From positions 5,461,001-5,525,000 of the forward strand of contig NZ_CP043930.1 in the NCBI RefSeq assembly GCF_009720525.1: DNA of 64,000 nt. Reading direction: 5' to 3'. The notes beneath the pieces were generated by a model that was not told where the DNA came from, did not search any database, and worked only from the letters and a program-made list of their open reading frames with translations. The stretch's first letter is position 1; every line of letters starts with the position of its first letter. This document shows positions 1 to 9,048 of the stretch, in pieces. This stretch comes from Gimesia benthica (GTDB lineage: Bacteria; Planctomycetota; Planctomycetia; Planctomycetales; Planctomycetaceae). Position numbers and translations under genes: made by a program.

Positions 1-1
1 G

Positions 2-442
2 GCGCAAGCCGCATTTACCAGTCTGGGGAATGGTAATTACCGTGGTTGCTTTGATCTCTGGCGACAGGAGATTCGAGAGCACGAAGAGGCCCGGATTGCA
101 GGTGTGCTACAGACACTGCCTCTGGTTCAACCTCCCACCAACAGCTTCTGGCCTACTCAGCATGCGGTTTCGGTAATCAACTATCAGTATGGACTGGCCC
201 AGCAGCAGACGCCGTTGAAGTTGAACATGGCCCGCTGTGAAATTGAAGCGGGTCAACCGGAGCAGGCAAGGGCTTTGTTTCAGGAGATCATTGATGACGC
301 GCCGGACACGCCGTATCGACCTATGATCCGCTTTTACCTGTATCAGCTGACGGGAACGTTGATTCCGGAACAACCGGAAGCACCGGCGGGGCAGACAGAG
401 CCAGAGGAAGTAGAACTACCCCTCGTAGCTCCGAAACCCTGA
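2..442 (+). CDS. TPR-like protein, C-terminal part (5' end outside window)
   Basis: The open frame enters from the left edge and ends with TGA at 440-442, so only the last 146 codons are seen. The residues around MARCEIEAGQPEQARALF have the A/G spacing of a tetratricopeptide helix pair, followed by a Pro/Glu-rich tail (about the last 30 residues). That fits the end of a TPR scaffold or secretory protein, but no catalytic motif is visible and the main body is missing. It converges on the minus-strand monooxygenase gene, whose stop lies 7 bases away. Function unknown. Confidence 0.7.
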   Translation, partial: AQAAFTSLGNGNYRGCFDLWRQEIREHEEARIAGVLQTLPLVQPPTNSFWPTQHAVSVINYQYGLAQQQTPLKLNMARCEIEAGQPEQARALFQEIIDDAPDTPYRPMIRFYLYQLTGTLIPEQPEAPAGQTEPEEVELPLVAPKP

Positions 443-448
443 GTGTGA

Positions 449-757
449 TTAAGCCGGTTTCAAGACTTTGATCGTGGTCCCTTTGACCAGGTCTGCGACC
501 TGTTCGCGGTAGGTCAGCATGTGGGGGGCCGCGAGATGAGCCTTGAGGGCATCGACGCTTTCCCATTTCTCCATGACGGTCACAATCTGGCTGCCGTTTT
601 TCACCTGAACCGGGATGTCGGTATCTTCATCCACGGCCGGTCCGTATTCGATGCAACCATCTTCCGCGTGGACCAGGGGAACCAGCTTGTGGAAGGCTTC
701 CAGGAAGGCGGCCTGTTTGCCTTCCGCGATTTCGATATCTGCGATCACAAAAATCAT
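449..757 (-). CDS. Antibiotic biosynthesis monooxygenase (ABM) domain protein, YgiN-like
   Basis: This is a 102-residue single-domain protein, the usual length for the dimeric ferredoxin-like ABM/YgiN fold. The N-terminal strand (MIFVIADIEIAEGKQAAF), the central DGCIEYG turn and the VMEKWESVDALKAHL strand-helix are typical of the family. Members are cofactor-free quinol monooxygenases, or small-molecule-binding proteins with no proven activity, so the substrate cannot be named. It is the last of three co-oriented genes, 21 bases after the thioesterase stop, and could be co-transcribed with it. Confidence 0.85.
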   Translation of the reverse strand: MIFVIADIEIAEGKQAAFLEAFHKLVPLVHAEDGCIEYGPAVDEDTDIPVQVKNGSQIVTVMEKWESVDALKAHLAAPHMLTYREQVADLVKGTTIKVLKPA

Positions 758-778
758 GTTACTGCTTTCTGGAGGGAG

Positions 779-1174
779 TTATTGTTTTCGTAAGCGTTTT
801 GCCAACTGGCTCAGACGTACGATGCGGCGGGAATGCAGGCCGCTGGCGATCTTGTCACCACCTGCAAACGCTTCTACATTGAAGCGATACACCGGACCGT
901 CCTGATAGATGAGCCGTGCGGTGCACTGCACCTGCTCGCCTGGAGGAGTGGGAGCCAGATGCTCGATATCCACATGGGTGCCGATGCTCAAAGAGTCCGC
1001 TTCCAGCCAGGGCTCCAGAAATTGTAACGCAGCCTGCTCCAGAAACCAAATCAGCGACGGGGTGGAGAGTACGGAAATTTCTGTATCTCCACCGCCGAAG
1101 GTGATCGTCAATTCGGGAGTGACTTCAAAGGTGATTGACTTGCTCTCACCGATTTTGGGACGCTGCCCCTGCAT
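779..1174 (-). CDS. Hotdog-fold thioesterase, fluoroacetyl-CoA thioesterase (FlK)-like
   Basis: A 131-residue product from ATG at 1174. A TTG 21 bases upstream is in frame but has no better ribosome site. The pattern STPSLIWFLEQAA, then GTHVDIEHLAPTPPGE and later GLHSRRIV, matches FlK-like hotdog thioesterases, where a Thr, a Glu and a His from these blocks form the active site. All three are present (T of STPS, E of FLEQAA, H of VDIEHLA). The family hydrolyses acyl-CoA thioesters or removes toxic acyl-CoAs; the substrate here is unknown. It lies 42 bases after the protease gene on the same strand. Confidence 0.85.
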   Translation of the reverse strand: MQGQRPKIGESKSITFEVTPELTITFGGGDTEISVLSTPSLIWFLEQAALQFLEPWLEADSLSIGTHVDIEHLAPTPPGEQVQCTARLIYQDGPVYRFNVEAFAGGDKIASGLHSRRIVRLSQLAKRLRKQ

Positions 1175-1216
1175 GCTGCTGCCTGTCTTTCTCAATTCTC
1201 GTTTTGGTTCAGCAGA

Positions 1217-4200
1217 CTACTGCGAGATTTCAATCGGTATGTAATCTGAGATCCGATCATCACTGGTCGAGACACTGATGTAAGAGCGAATGATCTGTTT
1301 CGCCAGAGTCGATTTGACATCCGGGGTCACTGTCACAGGCAGGGTCACTTTGATCTTGGAGATACCATTGATTTTGGTGGGAATCTCCAGTGTCGCCTGT
1401 GAGGAACTGCTGGGATCCGTTTTGGCAGCAGAGGCATCAATCAGTTTCTGGGGACCTGTGACCTTGAGGATGTAAACATCAGGGCGTCCGACAGTCAGGA
1501 TGTTGAGATTGATTGATCCTTCCATTTTGACAGGGATACTCGGGAAGAGAGCTTCCAGGGTAATGGTGCCTTGGCTGTCCTTTAATCCTTCGTCGTAGGG
1601 AACCGTGAAGTAGGTGTCCACAGCGGCATACAGCGTTTCGTAGGGTTTGCCCGGTTCGGGACGGGGAATATTGTTGAAGGATTTTCCGCGTCCGTAGAAC
1701 GAACCTTTATAGGCTTCGACCAGTTTCCCGTCCGCACCTTTTTTATACAGTCGGTGATCGATACGGCCACTGAAGCCCTTTGTTTTTTTATCGTCGGAGG
1801 GGAAGGTCAGCCGAACCGTTGTGGTCTGGCTCTCACCGCTCTCCGGTCTCCACTCGGGAATGTCCAGTTTACGGAACGTCCGGTAGTTGGCCATGATCGG
1901 AAAATGATCCTGGGGAACGACACGCGTCAGGCTGCCCAGGCTGGCGGACATGCTGCGTACCTGATTGGACGAGTTGGAGTAGGTAATCAGTTTCTCTGAT
2001 TCTTTGCCGGAATCGACGGTCGACAGAGAGAGTTCGTCGGACGAGGCGCGGAATCGTTGTGCTTCGATGAGCAGATCGTATTTGGATTCGTTCAACCAGT
2101 TACCACTGAAGGTACTCACGAGCACCTCGTGGATGCCTTCTTCCTTGGTTGAGACAGTCAGGGTGGCGTTAGAACGGTCTCCCCCCAGCTGCGAGGTCTG
2201 TTGAATCACACGGTAGCCGATCTCATCTCCATCCGGATTGAATACGCTGACGAGCAGACGTCCTGAGCTGTTGGCTTCAAAACCCAGCATGACGGTCAGA
2301 CTGCTGTCCCGTCGGGTGACTGCAATCGGGTAGCGGTGATAGGCACCTGCAGTAATGGTTTTCTGAGGAACGACAAACGCTGCCTGGCGATCGGAGTCAC
2401 GCAGGCCCAGTCCAGGCAGGCTGACTTCGGTTTCGAGGTCCGAGAGTTCGATCGGTTTGTGAACCACATCCAGGAAGCTGAATTCCCGTTCGCCATGCTG
2501 AGTGACGGTGTAGTAAGCCAGGTAGGTTTTTCCACGCTCCATCAGGTGGCGTTTACGGGTACTGTAGAAAAATGATTTGCTGCTGTTGGAAAGGACCAGG
2601 GTGATCTGGTTCCCCAGTGCCTCTTCCTTACCGGGCAGGGCAATTGAGAACGGGATTTTTTCTTTGTCCTTTTTGACATCCAGAGTCACGACGGAGCCGT
2701 CGATATCCTGGATTTCAACTTTTTCCAGCTTCACGATGGCGGGAGTGTTCTTCAGTAACAGGCTTCCCTGATCGGAAACTTCCCCGTCAATATTCAGGTC
2801 CAGGTCGACCCGCTTGTGAGCGGCGATGTTATTGGCCCGGTCGTACAGACGGTTGAATTTGGAATAATGATTGATACTGAATTCCGCAGACTGTTTCTTG
2901 GGATCCAGGGTCTCTTTCGCCAGTCGCAGGAATTCGGTGTAGGCTTTATCGATATCGATCAAACCCGCTCCCTGCTGAGCATAAGTAAATCCGGTCATCC
3001 GCTGCGCTGTATTTTCCAGTGCGATACGCATACTCAACGCAAGCGAAGTCAGGGAATAGCGACTGTCAGACGATTTCTTACGGATAGACTCAATTTTCTT
3101 CTGCTGTCGTTCCAGCACCTCCGCATATTCTTTGTCAGCCTTGATCAGGGAGAGCATGGCAGCAGCGGCACCGGCGGCAATCGGAGACGACATACTGGTT
3201 CCGTTAAACATGCTGGAACCATCCGAGTTCAACGGAGTCGAAGACAGAGCTGAACCAGGGGCTACGACGTTAGGTCGCATTTCACCTGTGTAGGAAGGTC
3301 CTAACGAGGAAAAGTAAAGCAGCCCGTGTTCCGGGGCTTTGACCCCTTCGGCCAGGCGGTAGTGTTCCATCAGAGTATTGGCCGACACATGGGCACCCAC
3401 AAATACGGCAGGGCTGGAACCTCCCAACCCGTTGATTGTACGATAGCCGGGGCCATCATTTGAGGCGGAGACGAAGAAGGTGGTTCCGAATTTCGCCGAG
3501 AGGTCCTGCAACAGGATGCTCAAGGGACGCTTCAGATAACCTTCATGACTACCCAGGGAAATGTTGACCACATCGGGGACATAGCCTTGTGGATTAAAGA
3601 AGGCCGAGATGATGCCCCGCAGGATTGCCTGGTCGGTACAACTGCGTCCCGAACAGACCTTGATTGCCATCAGTTCTGCTTTCGGGGCGGCTCCTTCGAT
3701 CTGGAGTCCACTACCGGCAACGATACCGGCCACATGGGTTCCGTGTGACTGCTGATCGAAGGCCACGGTAATTTCGGTGATCTGCTTTTTGGAATCAGGA
3801 CGGAACAACAGCGGATAGGCGATCCGTTTCGTACGTGACGGAAATTCCAGCATGCTCTGATAAGGCACTTTCAACCCGTCTTTCTGCATTTTACGGGCTG
3901 TGTTGAAATCAATAATTGCTGTTTTTGCTTCTTCCCCAGTAAATTTGCCGTCCATGTCCACGTCGACGAACGCCAGTGCATACTCTTTGGGAAGATCATG
4001 GATAGTCGGATCCGGCTTGCGGGCGACTGCGGGGGCTTCGGGATCTTTGGCTCGTTCTTCTGCTTCTGCCTTCTTTTCTTCTTCGATTTTTTTCAGGATC
4101 GGGTTAGGAATCAGCCCGACCGCAACCAGAAGTTTGTCATCTTTGGTGCCGTTACGGTTGATATCAACCCCTTCACGACCCAGGGTTGTCCAGAGGTCTC

Positions 4201-4945
4201 CCTGCTGAAAACCGAGTTTCTTTTCATCGATATAACCGAAGAAGACCGTTTCGTTTTCTTTGATCAGTTCCGGCAGGGCGACAAATTTCCGATCTTCAAT
4301 TTCGATTTTGCCATCCAGTTGACGGACGCGGGTCAGGGGAGAACGACCTTCGCGGGTGGCATCATCCCAGAAGATTACGCGATCCTGAAAGACGGGGTGG
4401 CTCGTATCGATGCCGGTATCAATGATCGCTACAATCGTACCCTCGCCCAGACCTTTACCGGCGACGCGTTTCCGCAGTGCGGGGACTTTGATGTCGTCCA
4501 GCGGGACGTAGAGGGAATCGAAGTCGGCTTCAGGGACATCCTGCAGTTCAGGAACTTTTGGCTGTTCCGGCGTTGGTTCCAGTACACCCTGAGGTGTGTT
4601 TTTGTGAGGCAAAATCTCTTCCATGACTCCCGAGGGGAGCTTCAGAGAATCAATAAACTTCTTGTCGTTCAATTTGCTCGGGGGGAGGTTGACCACGAGG
4701 AAGGGAATATCATTACCGATTCCCAGGTTAGGGTCGTAAACAATTTTTCCACCCGCTTTCTTGACCAGGTCCGCGGTGCGACGGACGTCGTTTACCCGCA
4801 GCAGCACGGTCAACTCTGGCGAGCAGTCGCAGAGTTCTTCTTTCAACTGGGCGTCAGCCGGGGCAGCAAACTGGTTGAAACCAGCGGCCATGATGGTCAG
4901 GATCAGGGTGTATTTCGACAAGCGAGATAAATTGAAAAAGTTCAT
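1217..4945 (-). CDS. Secreted S8 subtilisin-family peptidase, tripeptidyl-peptidase II-like
   Basis: A 1242-residue protein with a signal peptide (about residues 1-32). The catalytic triad is intact: Asp176 in IVAIIDTGID, His401 in QSHGTHVAG and Ser584 in NGTSMSSP, with oxyanion Asn496 in SASNDG. About 220 residues separate Asp and His, far more than in ordinary subtilisins. The total length near 1240 and this insert resemble tripeptidyl-peptidase II, which forms giant spindle-shaped exopeptidase complexes. The insert holds two Asp/Asn-rich EF-hand-like loops (around 261-270 and 328-340). The long C-terminal part is beta-rich. The start is supported by GAGG just upstream. The TPP II assignment is inference; the S8 assignment is firm. 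Confidence 0.93.
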   Translation of the reverse strand: MNFFNLSRLSKYTLILTIMAAGFNQFAAPADAQLKEELCDCSPELTVLLRVNDVRRTADLVKKAGGKIVYDPNLGIGNDIPFLVVNLPPSKLNDKKFIDSLKLPSGVMEEILPHKNTPQGVLEPTPEQPKVPELQDVPEADFDSLYVPLDDIKVPALRKRVAGKGLGEGTIVAIIDTGIDTSHPVFQDRVIFWDDATREGRSPLTRVRQLDGKIEIEDRKFVALPELIKENETVFFGYIDEKKLGFQQGDLWTTLGREGVDINRNGTKDDKLLVAVGLIPNPILKKIEEEKKAEAEERAKDPEAPAVARKPDPTIHDLPKEYALAFVDVDMDGKFTGEEAKTAIIDFNTARKMQKDGLKVPYQSMLEFPSRTKRIAYPLLFRPDSKKQITEITVAFDQQSHGTHVAGIVAGSGLQIEGAAPKAELMAIKVCSGRSCTDQAILRGIISAFFNPQGYVPDVVNISLGSHEGYLKRPLSILLQDLSAKFGTTFFVSASNDGPGYRTINGLGGSSPAVFVGAHVSANTLMEHYRLAEGVKAPEHGLLYFSSLGPSYTGEMRPNVVAPGSALSSTPLNSDGSSMFNGTSMSSPIAAGAAAAMLSLIKADKEYAEVLERQQKKIESIRKKSSDSRYSLTSLALSMRIALENTAQRMTGFTYAQQGAGLIDIDKAYTEFLRLAKETLDPKKQSAEFSINHYSKFNRLYDRANNIAAHKRVDLDLNIDGEVSDQGSLLLKNTPAIVKLEKVEIQDIDGSVVTLDVKKDKEKIPFSIALPGKEEALGNQITLVLSNSSKSFFYSTRKRHLMERGKTYLAYYTVTQHGEREFSFLDVVHKPIELSDLETEVSLPGLGLRDSDRQAAFVVPQKTITAGAYHRYPIAVTRRDSSLTVMLGFEANSSGRLLVSVFNPDGDEIGYRVIQQTSQLGGDRSNATLTVSTKEEGIHEVLVSTFSGNWLNESKYDLLIEAQRFRASSDELSLSTVDSGKESEKLITYSNSSNQVRSMSASLGSLTRVVPQDHFPIMANYRTFRKLDIPEWRPESGESQTTTVRLTFPSDDKKTKGFSGRIDHRLYKKGADGKLVEAYKGSFYGRGKSFNNIPRPEPGKPYETLYAAVDTYFTVPYDEGLKDSQGTITLEALFPSIPVKMEGSINLNILTVGRPDVYILKVTGPQKLIDASAAKTDPSSSSQATLEIPTKINGISKIKVTLPVTVTPDVKSTLAKQIIRSYISVSTSDDRISDYIPIEISQ

Positions 4946-5315
4946 CCGTCCCTCAAGCTTTCGAGCATCAGGACACTAGGTCCTGTAAAATGATTATGTT
5001 TTGGAATTCAGCAGGCAGGTGGGTCGTGTCGAGTTATCGGGCTCCTGGATCACACTTGATAAAGCATGATCGTTAAGCTTTCTCTATAAGACCACACTTT
5101 AATATAGGTTACATTTTGTTGAAGTTATTCATATTCTCACATGATGAGAGGTGAATGTGAATACCACAGACCGAGGAAAATATGATTTAATCATGACTCG
5201 CAAAGCACTTAGGGTTAAATTCTGAACTTTATTACCCTGCGGGGGCTTCCCTGAATTCAGATAAATTTGTCAAGAAATAATTGACAAATCGAATCGGGTA
5301 AAATACCTTTTATGA
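4946..5315. other. AT-rich divergent intergenic region
   Basis: 370 bases between the minus-strand protease and a small plus-strand frame. No RNA gene is recognisable. The right half carries a perfect 9-base inverted repeat listed separately. Promoters for both directions probably lie here. Confidence 0.5.
5265..5289. promoter_or_regulatory. Perfect inverted repeat containing TTGACA, candidate operator/promoter
   Basis: The arms ATTTGTCAA (5265-5273) and TTGACAAAT (5281-5289) are perfect complements around a 7-base spacer. The right arm contains the -35-like hexamer TTGACA, 30 bases before the start of the small protein at 5316. There is no convincing -10 at the right distance and no T-run. 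A dimeric repressor site overlapping a promoter is the most natural reading, but it is only a guess. Confidence 0.4.
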
Positions 5316-5621
5316 ATGTTTCAGACTGCCCGCCATGCCCTGATGTTTCTCTGCTGTGCCATTGTTGCACTCGACATCGTATTGTTTCTGGGCGGACCTG
5401 CTCTTGTGCAGTCTGAAGGTGAGAGTCAGGACTGGTTCTTCTCTGAATTTGAGTTTGAAGAAAACGAAGAATCCGGTGAAGAAGAGCCGCTGATCCAGGA
5501 TGTGGAACTGCTCATTGAAGTTTCCCACCTAAGCTCACCCCTCTTTGATGTTGAATATCACATCAACGAATCCGATCGAGACGAAACCCATGTTTCTCGG
5601 GGGCCGCCAGCGCTTAGCTGA
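5316..5621 (+). CDS. Small hypothetical protein, hydrophobic N-terminus and acidic tail
   Basis: A possible 101-residue protein with one hydrophobic stretch (residues about 8-28, including CCAIVALDIVLFLGG), either a signal peptide or a membrane anchor. A very acidic segment follows at about 33-57. No family is recognised. It has no clear ribosome site, and an out-of-frame ATG overlaps at 5312. The strong N-terminal hydrophobicity and the inverted repeat upstream argue for a real gene, but it could be a chance frame. Confidence 0.42.
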   Translation: MFQTARHALMFLCCAIVALDIVLFLGGPALVQSEGESQDWFFSEFEFEENEESGEEEPLIQDVELLIEVSHLSSPLFDVEYHINESDRDETHVSRGPPALS

Positions 5622-5817
5622 GTTCACGCCTGTTTTTTCGATATTCTCCGTCGCGCTCACTAAAGTTACTCCTGTGTCCCACTGTTGAGTCTGCTGCGCG
5701 ATCAATTCTGTGTTGGTGCATGACCAGTCTGGTCGTTGTTACCGGGATAGAGGATATCTTCAAGTTCACCCCGCCTGAGCTTAACTGATTCAGGTCCATC
5801 GATCATGGATTCTTTCA

Positions 5818-7557
5818 ATGTCGCAAAATCAATTCGATCAACCCAGGTTCAACCTCAAAAGCTATCTCAACGAATTTAATCCCTGGCACAATATTAAAAT
5901 CATGCATACCAACGTCCCCAACGATATTCTGGCGGGGATCACGGTGGCTGTCATCGCGATGCCGCTGGCACTGGCATTCGGGGTCGCTTCCGGTCTGGGA
6001 GCGGAAGCCGGGATGTGGGCCGCCATCTGCGGCGGGATTCTGGTCGGTATCTTCGGTGGATCCAACACCGGAGTCAGTGGGCCAACGGGGCCCAAAGTCG
6101 TTCAGTTGGCTGCGATTATTGCGGCAACCAAACTGGCCAGTGGAGAACCCGATATTGTCTTTGCGATGTCGATGGTCTTTCTCAGTGGGCTGATCTGTAT
6201 CGTCCTGGCACTGATGAAGATTGGACGGTTTATTTATTACACCCCTTATTCGGTTGTCTCCGGATTCATGTGCGGGATCGGCGTGATCATCATCCTGCTT
6301 GAAATCCCACCCATGCTCGGATTTGCTACTCCCAATTCCGTGATGAGTGCCATCAAACAGATTCCGTATGACATCATGCACGAAAAGCCGCATGCCCTGA
6401 TTGTGTCCCTGGCGACATTTGCGACGATTCTCATCTGGCCGCGACTGACTAAGAAACAGTGGTTGCCTGCCCCGTTGATGGGGCTGATCGTGGGAACCAG
6501 CCTTGCGCATCTGCTGCAGTTCAGGGATATTGAATATATCGCTTCGATGCCGGTAGGCGTGCCCCACCTTTACTGGCCGGACTTTTCCCGCTTTGGCGAT
6601 ATGGTCGGCGGTGCGTTCGCTCTGGCCGGACTGTGTATTTTTGACTCGCTGCTGACCTGTCTGGTGGCAGATAATATGACCAACGAACGGCATAACAGCG
6701 ACCGGGAAATCTTCGGTCAGGGAATTGCCAACATGGGCTGCGGGATTGTCGGGGGCGTGACCACTGCAACTGCCACCATGCGGACCGTGGCGAATATCAA
6801 GTGTGGCGGAAAGACCGGCCTGGCTTCGATCACGCATGGCCTGGTACTGCTGGCACTCATGCTCGGGCTGGCTCCTTATGCCAGTTACATCCCCATGGCC
6901 TGTCTGGCAGGAATCCTGTTGAAAGTCGGCATGGATATCATTGACTACCGGGTTCTGCCGGTCCTGCATCGCATGCCGTTTATGGATTCAATCTGCTTCT
7001 GGGCAGTTTTAATTCTGACGATCTCGGTCGACCTGCTCGTGGCGATGGGAGTCGGTATTACGATCGCCTTTGTACGGATTGTGCAGGAACTGGGGCAGGC
7101 TTATGAACAGAATGTGGTCAATCTGAATGAAATCAGCCGGCCGTTGCCCGCTGATGTATCCATGCCGGAGGACCTCAAGGAAAAAGTTCTCAAACTGCGA
7201 CTGGAAGGTCCGCTGTTCTTTGGAGTTTCTGATACAATCTACCGGACATCCTCAGCGCTGGTCGATTACAAGTATCTGATCATCCGCATGGCCCGTGTGC
7301 CCATGGTGGATATGTCGGGGGCGTATCTCCTGGAAGATATCATCGACAAGGCGCATGAGCAGGGAGCAACCGTGTTCTTTACCGGTTTGCGCCCTCAGGT
7401 GGAGCGAACCTTGACTCGCTTGAAGATTATTGAGAAGGTGACTGAAGAGAACTGCCTGGCGACCTTCAATGACGCCATTCTGCGGATTCAGGAACTGGAA
7501 AGCCGGCAGTCTGACACAGAACATCAGGTTGAGTACGAAGACGTAAGCAGGGTTTAA
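5818..7557 (+). CDS. SulP-family inorganic anion transporter with C-terminal STAS domain
   Basis: A 579-residue inner-membrane protein. Residues about 25-430 form the SulP transporter core, opening with NDILAGITVAVIAMPLALAF and followed by the Gly-rich GGSNTGVSGPTG loop typical of SLC26/SulP proteins. Residues about 440-565 form a STAS regulatory domain with the conserved VDMSG site. Family members move sulfate, bicarbonate or other anions, usually with Na+ or H+; the ion cannot be read from sequence. The stop TAA overlaps the next gene's ATG by one base (TAATG), so the two are probably translationally coupled. Confidence 0.93.
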   Translation: MSQNQFDQPRFNLKSYLNEFNPWHNIKIMHTNVPNDILAGITVAVIAMPLALAFGVASGLGAEAGMWAAICGGILVGIFGGSNTGVSGPTGPKVVQLAAIIAATKLASGEPDIVFAMSMVFLSGLICIVLALMKIGRFIYYTPYSVVSGFMCGIGVIIILLEIPPMLGFATPNSVMSAIKQIPYDIMHEKPHALIVSLATFATILIWPRLTKKQWLPAPLMGLIVGTSLAHLLQFRDIEYIASMPVGVPHLYWPDFSRFGDMVGGAFALAGLCIFDSLLTCLVADNMTNERHNSDREIFGQGIANMGCGIVGGVTTATATMRTVANIKCGGKTGLASITHGLVLLALMLGLAPYASYIPMACLAGILLKVGMDIIDYRVLPVLHRMPFMDSICFWAVLILTISVDLLVAMGVGITIAFVRIVQELGQAYEQNVVNLNEISRPLPADVSMPEDLKEKVLKLRLEGPLFFGVSDTIYRTSSALVDYKYLIIRMARVPMVDMSGAYLLEDIIDKAHEQGATVFFTGLRPQVERTLTRLKIIEKVTEENCLATFNDAILRIQELESRQSDTEHQVEYEDVSRV

Positions 7558-8672
7558 TGCGAATACTGGCAATCAATGCGTATCATGGTGGGAGTCATCG
7601 TGATTTCCTGCAGCATTGGGTCTCGCATAGTTGCCATGAATTCACTGTCCTGACATTACCTCCGCGGCACTGGAAGTGGAGAATGCAGCACGCTGCTTTA
7701 ACCCTCGCTACCGAGGTTGAGCAGCGATTTGTATCCGGCGACCGCTGGGATGTGCTGTTTGTGACCGACATGTTCGATCTGACGACGTTTCTGGGGCTGG
7801 TCCGTAAAGAGATGATGGACTTGCCCCGTGTCGTCTATTTTCATGAGAACCAGTGGACGTATCCGGTTCCTGAAAACGAAGTTCGTGATCTGACCTACGG
7901 ATTTATCAATCTGAAATCCGCTATTTCCGCGGACGCACTCTGGTTCAATTCCGATTTTCATCGGCTGGATTTTTTTCAGGGCTCCGCTGAGTTCCTGCAA
8001 CGTATGCCGGACTATGCTTCTGTAGACTTACTGAAACCACTGCAGCATAAGTCGTCTGTGCGACCTCCGGGAATTCCATCTTTTGAAGGAATGCATCAAG
8101 AACAGAAGTCCGGGCCAATTCAGATTCTATGGGTGGCTCGCTGGGAATATGATAAGAATCCGGAACAGTTCTGTGACGCGGTGGCGCAACTGGATGCGCA
8201 AGGTGTTGATTTCCGACTGAGCGTGCTGGGCCAGTCCACCCCGGAAATCCCCGACTGCTTTCTGGAATTGAAATCACAATTTGCAGACCGGATTGATCAT
8301 TGGGGGTTTCTCGAAAGTCGATCCGACTATCAGCGTGCCCTGCAGGCGTCGGATATTGTGATCTCAACCGCCTGGCATGAATTCTTCGGGATTTCGATCC
8401 TGGAAGCGGTCGAAGCCGGTTGTCTGCCAGTATTGCCGAACCGACTCTCTTACCCTGAGATATTTGCTGAGGCTCCCGAATGTTTCTATAACGGATCGAC
8501 TGAGGCACTGGTTACGAAGGTCATGGAGTATTCACAACTACTGCAATCGGACCAGGTAACCACGGATGTGCGGGAGCGGCTGAAAAAAATATGTCTCCAC
8601 TACCATTGGGAGCGAGTTGCCGAGGCGCTGGATGAAGGTGTTACAGAGTGCTGCCACAGGCCTCGTCACTGA
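7557..8672 (+). CDS. tRNA-queuosine alpha-mannosyltransferase-like glycosyltransferase (DUF3524 + GT4)
   Basis: The N-terminal half (MRILAINAYHGGSHRDFL, then the PPRHWKWRM and FHENQWTYP motifs) is the DUF3524 domain found in the enzyme that mannosylates queuosine in tRNA-Asp (human GTDC1/QTMAN). The C-terminal half is a GT-B donor domain with ILWVARWEYDKNP and EFFGISILEAVEAG, the E-x7-E nucleotide-sugar site. At 371 residues it is full length. The bacterial role is not established, so tRNA modification is inferred from family. It starts inside the SulP stop codon, implying joint expression although no shared function is obvious. Confidence 0.88.
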   Translation: MRILAINAYHGGSHRDFLQHWVSHSCHEFTVLTLPPRHWKWRMQHAALTLATEVEQRFVSGDRWDVLFVTDMFDLTTFLGLVRKEMMDLPRVVYFHENQWTYPVPENEVRDLTYGFINLKSAISADALWFNSDFHRLDFFQGSAEFLQRMPDYASVDLLKPLQHKSSVRPPGIPSFEGMHQEQKSGPIQILWVARWEYDKNPEQFCDAVAQLDAQGVDFRLSVLGQSTPEIPDCFLELKSQFADRIDHWGFLESRSDYQRALQASDIVISTAWHEFFGISILEAVEAGCLPVLPNRLSYPEIFAEAPECFYNGSTEALVTKVMEYSQLLQSDQVTTDVRERLKKICLHYHWERVAEALDEGVTECCHRPRH

Positions 8673-9048
8673 ATCACATCTGAAGTAATAACCGGCATAA
8701 ACCCGCTTCAGAATTGTGCTGATATGTATAACTGGTAGCCGTTCCAGAGGACTGTAACGGTTATAACAATCGGAGACAGAATACCGGTTACGCGAGATGC
8801 ATGAAATCTGGCTTGATGAGTAATTTGGGCCCTGTTTTATAGTACTGACAGAGAGTCATGCACTTGAATCAATCCAGTGTTTTTCGCTGTAAATTGAAAA
8901 CTTTTTTATTGTGTTTGGGATACTGCTCTGGCAAAGTAATACCTGTCAGTGACCGCGTGTTTCTGATTTCATGACGGTCTCACCAACTTTGATTAAAGAC
9001 TGTATGAAGCATCTGAGATCTACCCACTTTTGCCAAGCGATTATCATC
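8673..9048. other. Intergenic region with an imperfect hairpin
   Basis: Mostly AT-rich. TAGCCGTT (8736-8743) can pair with AACGGTTA (8756-8763) with one G-T pair around a 12-base loop. No T-run follows, so it is not a standard terminator. No RNA gene is recognisable. The next gene might start as early as the ATG at 8971. Confidence 0.4.

Noticed and set aside
3998..4930. 310-codon frame opposite the protease gene
   Set aside because: No ribosome site or domain; shadow of the subtilase N-terminus.
5815..6969. 384-codon open frame opposite the SulP gene
   Set aside because: Antisense shadow; its composition is Gln/His/Arg-rich and it has no family, whereas the plus strand is an unmistakable transporter.
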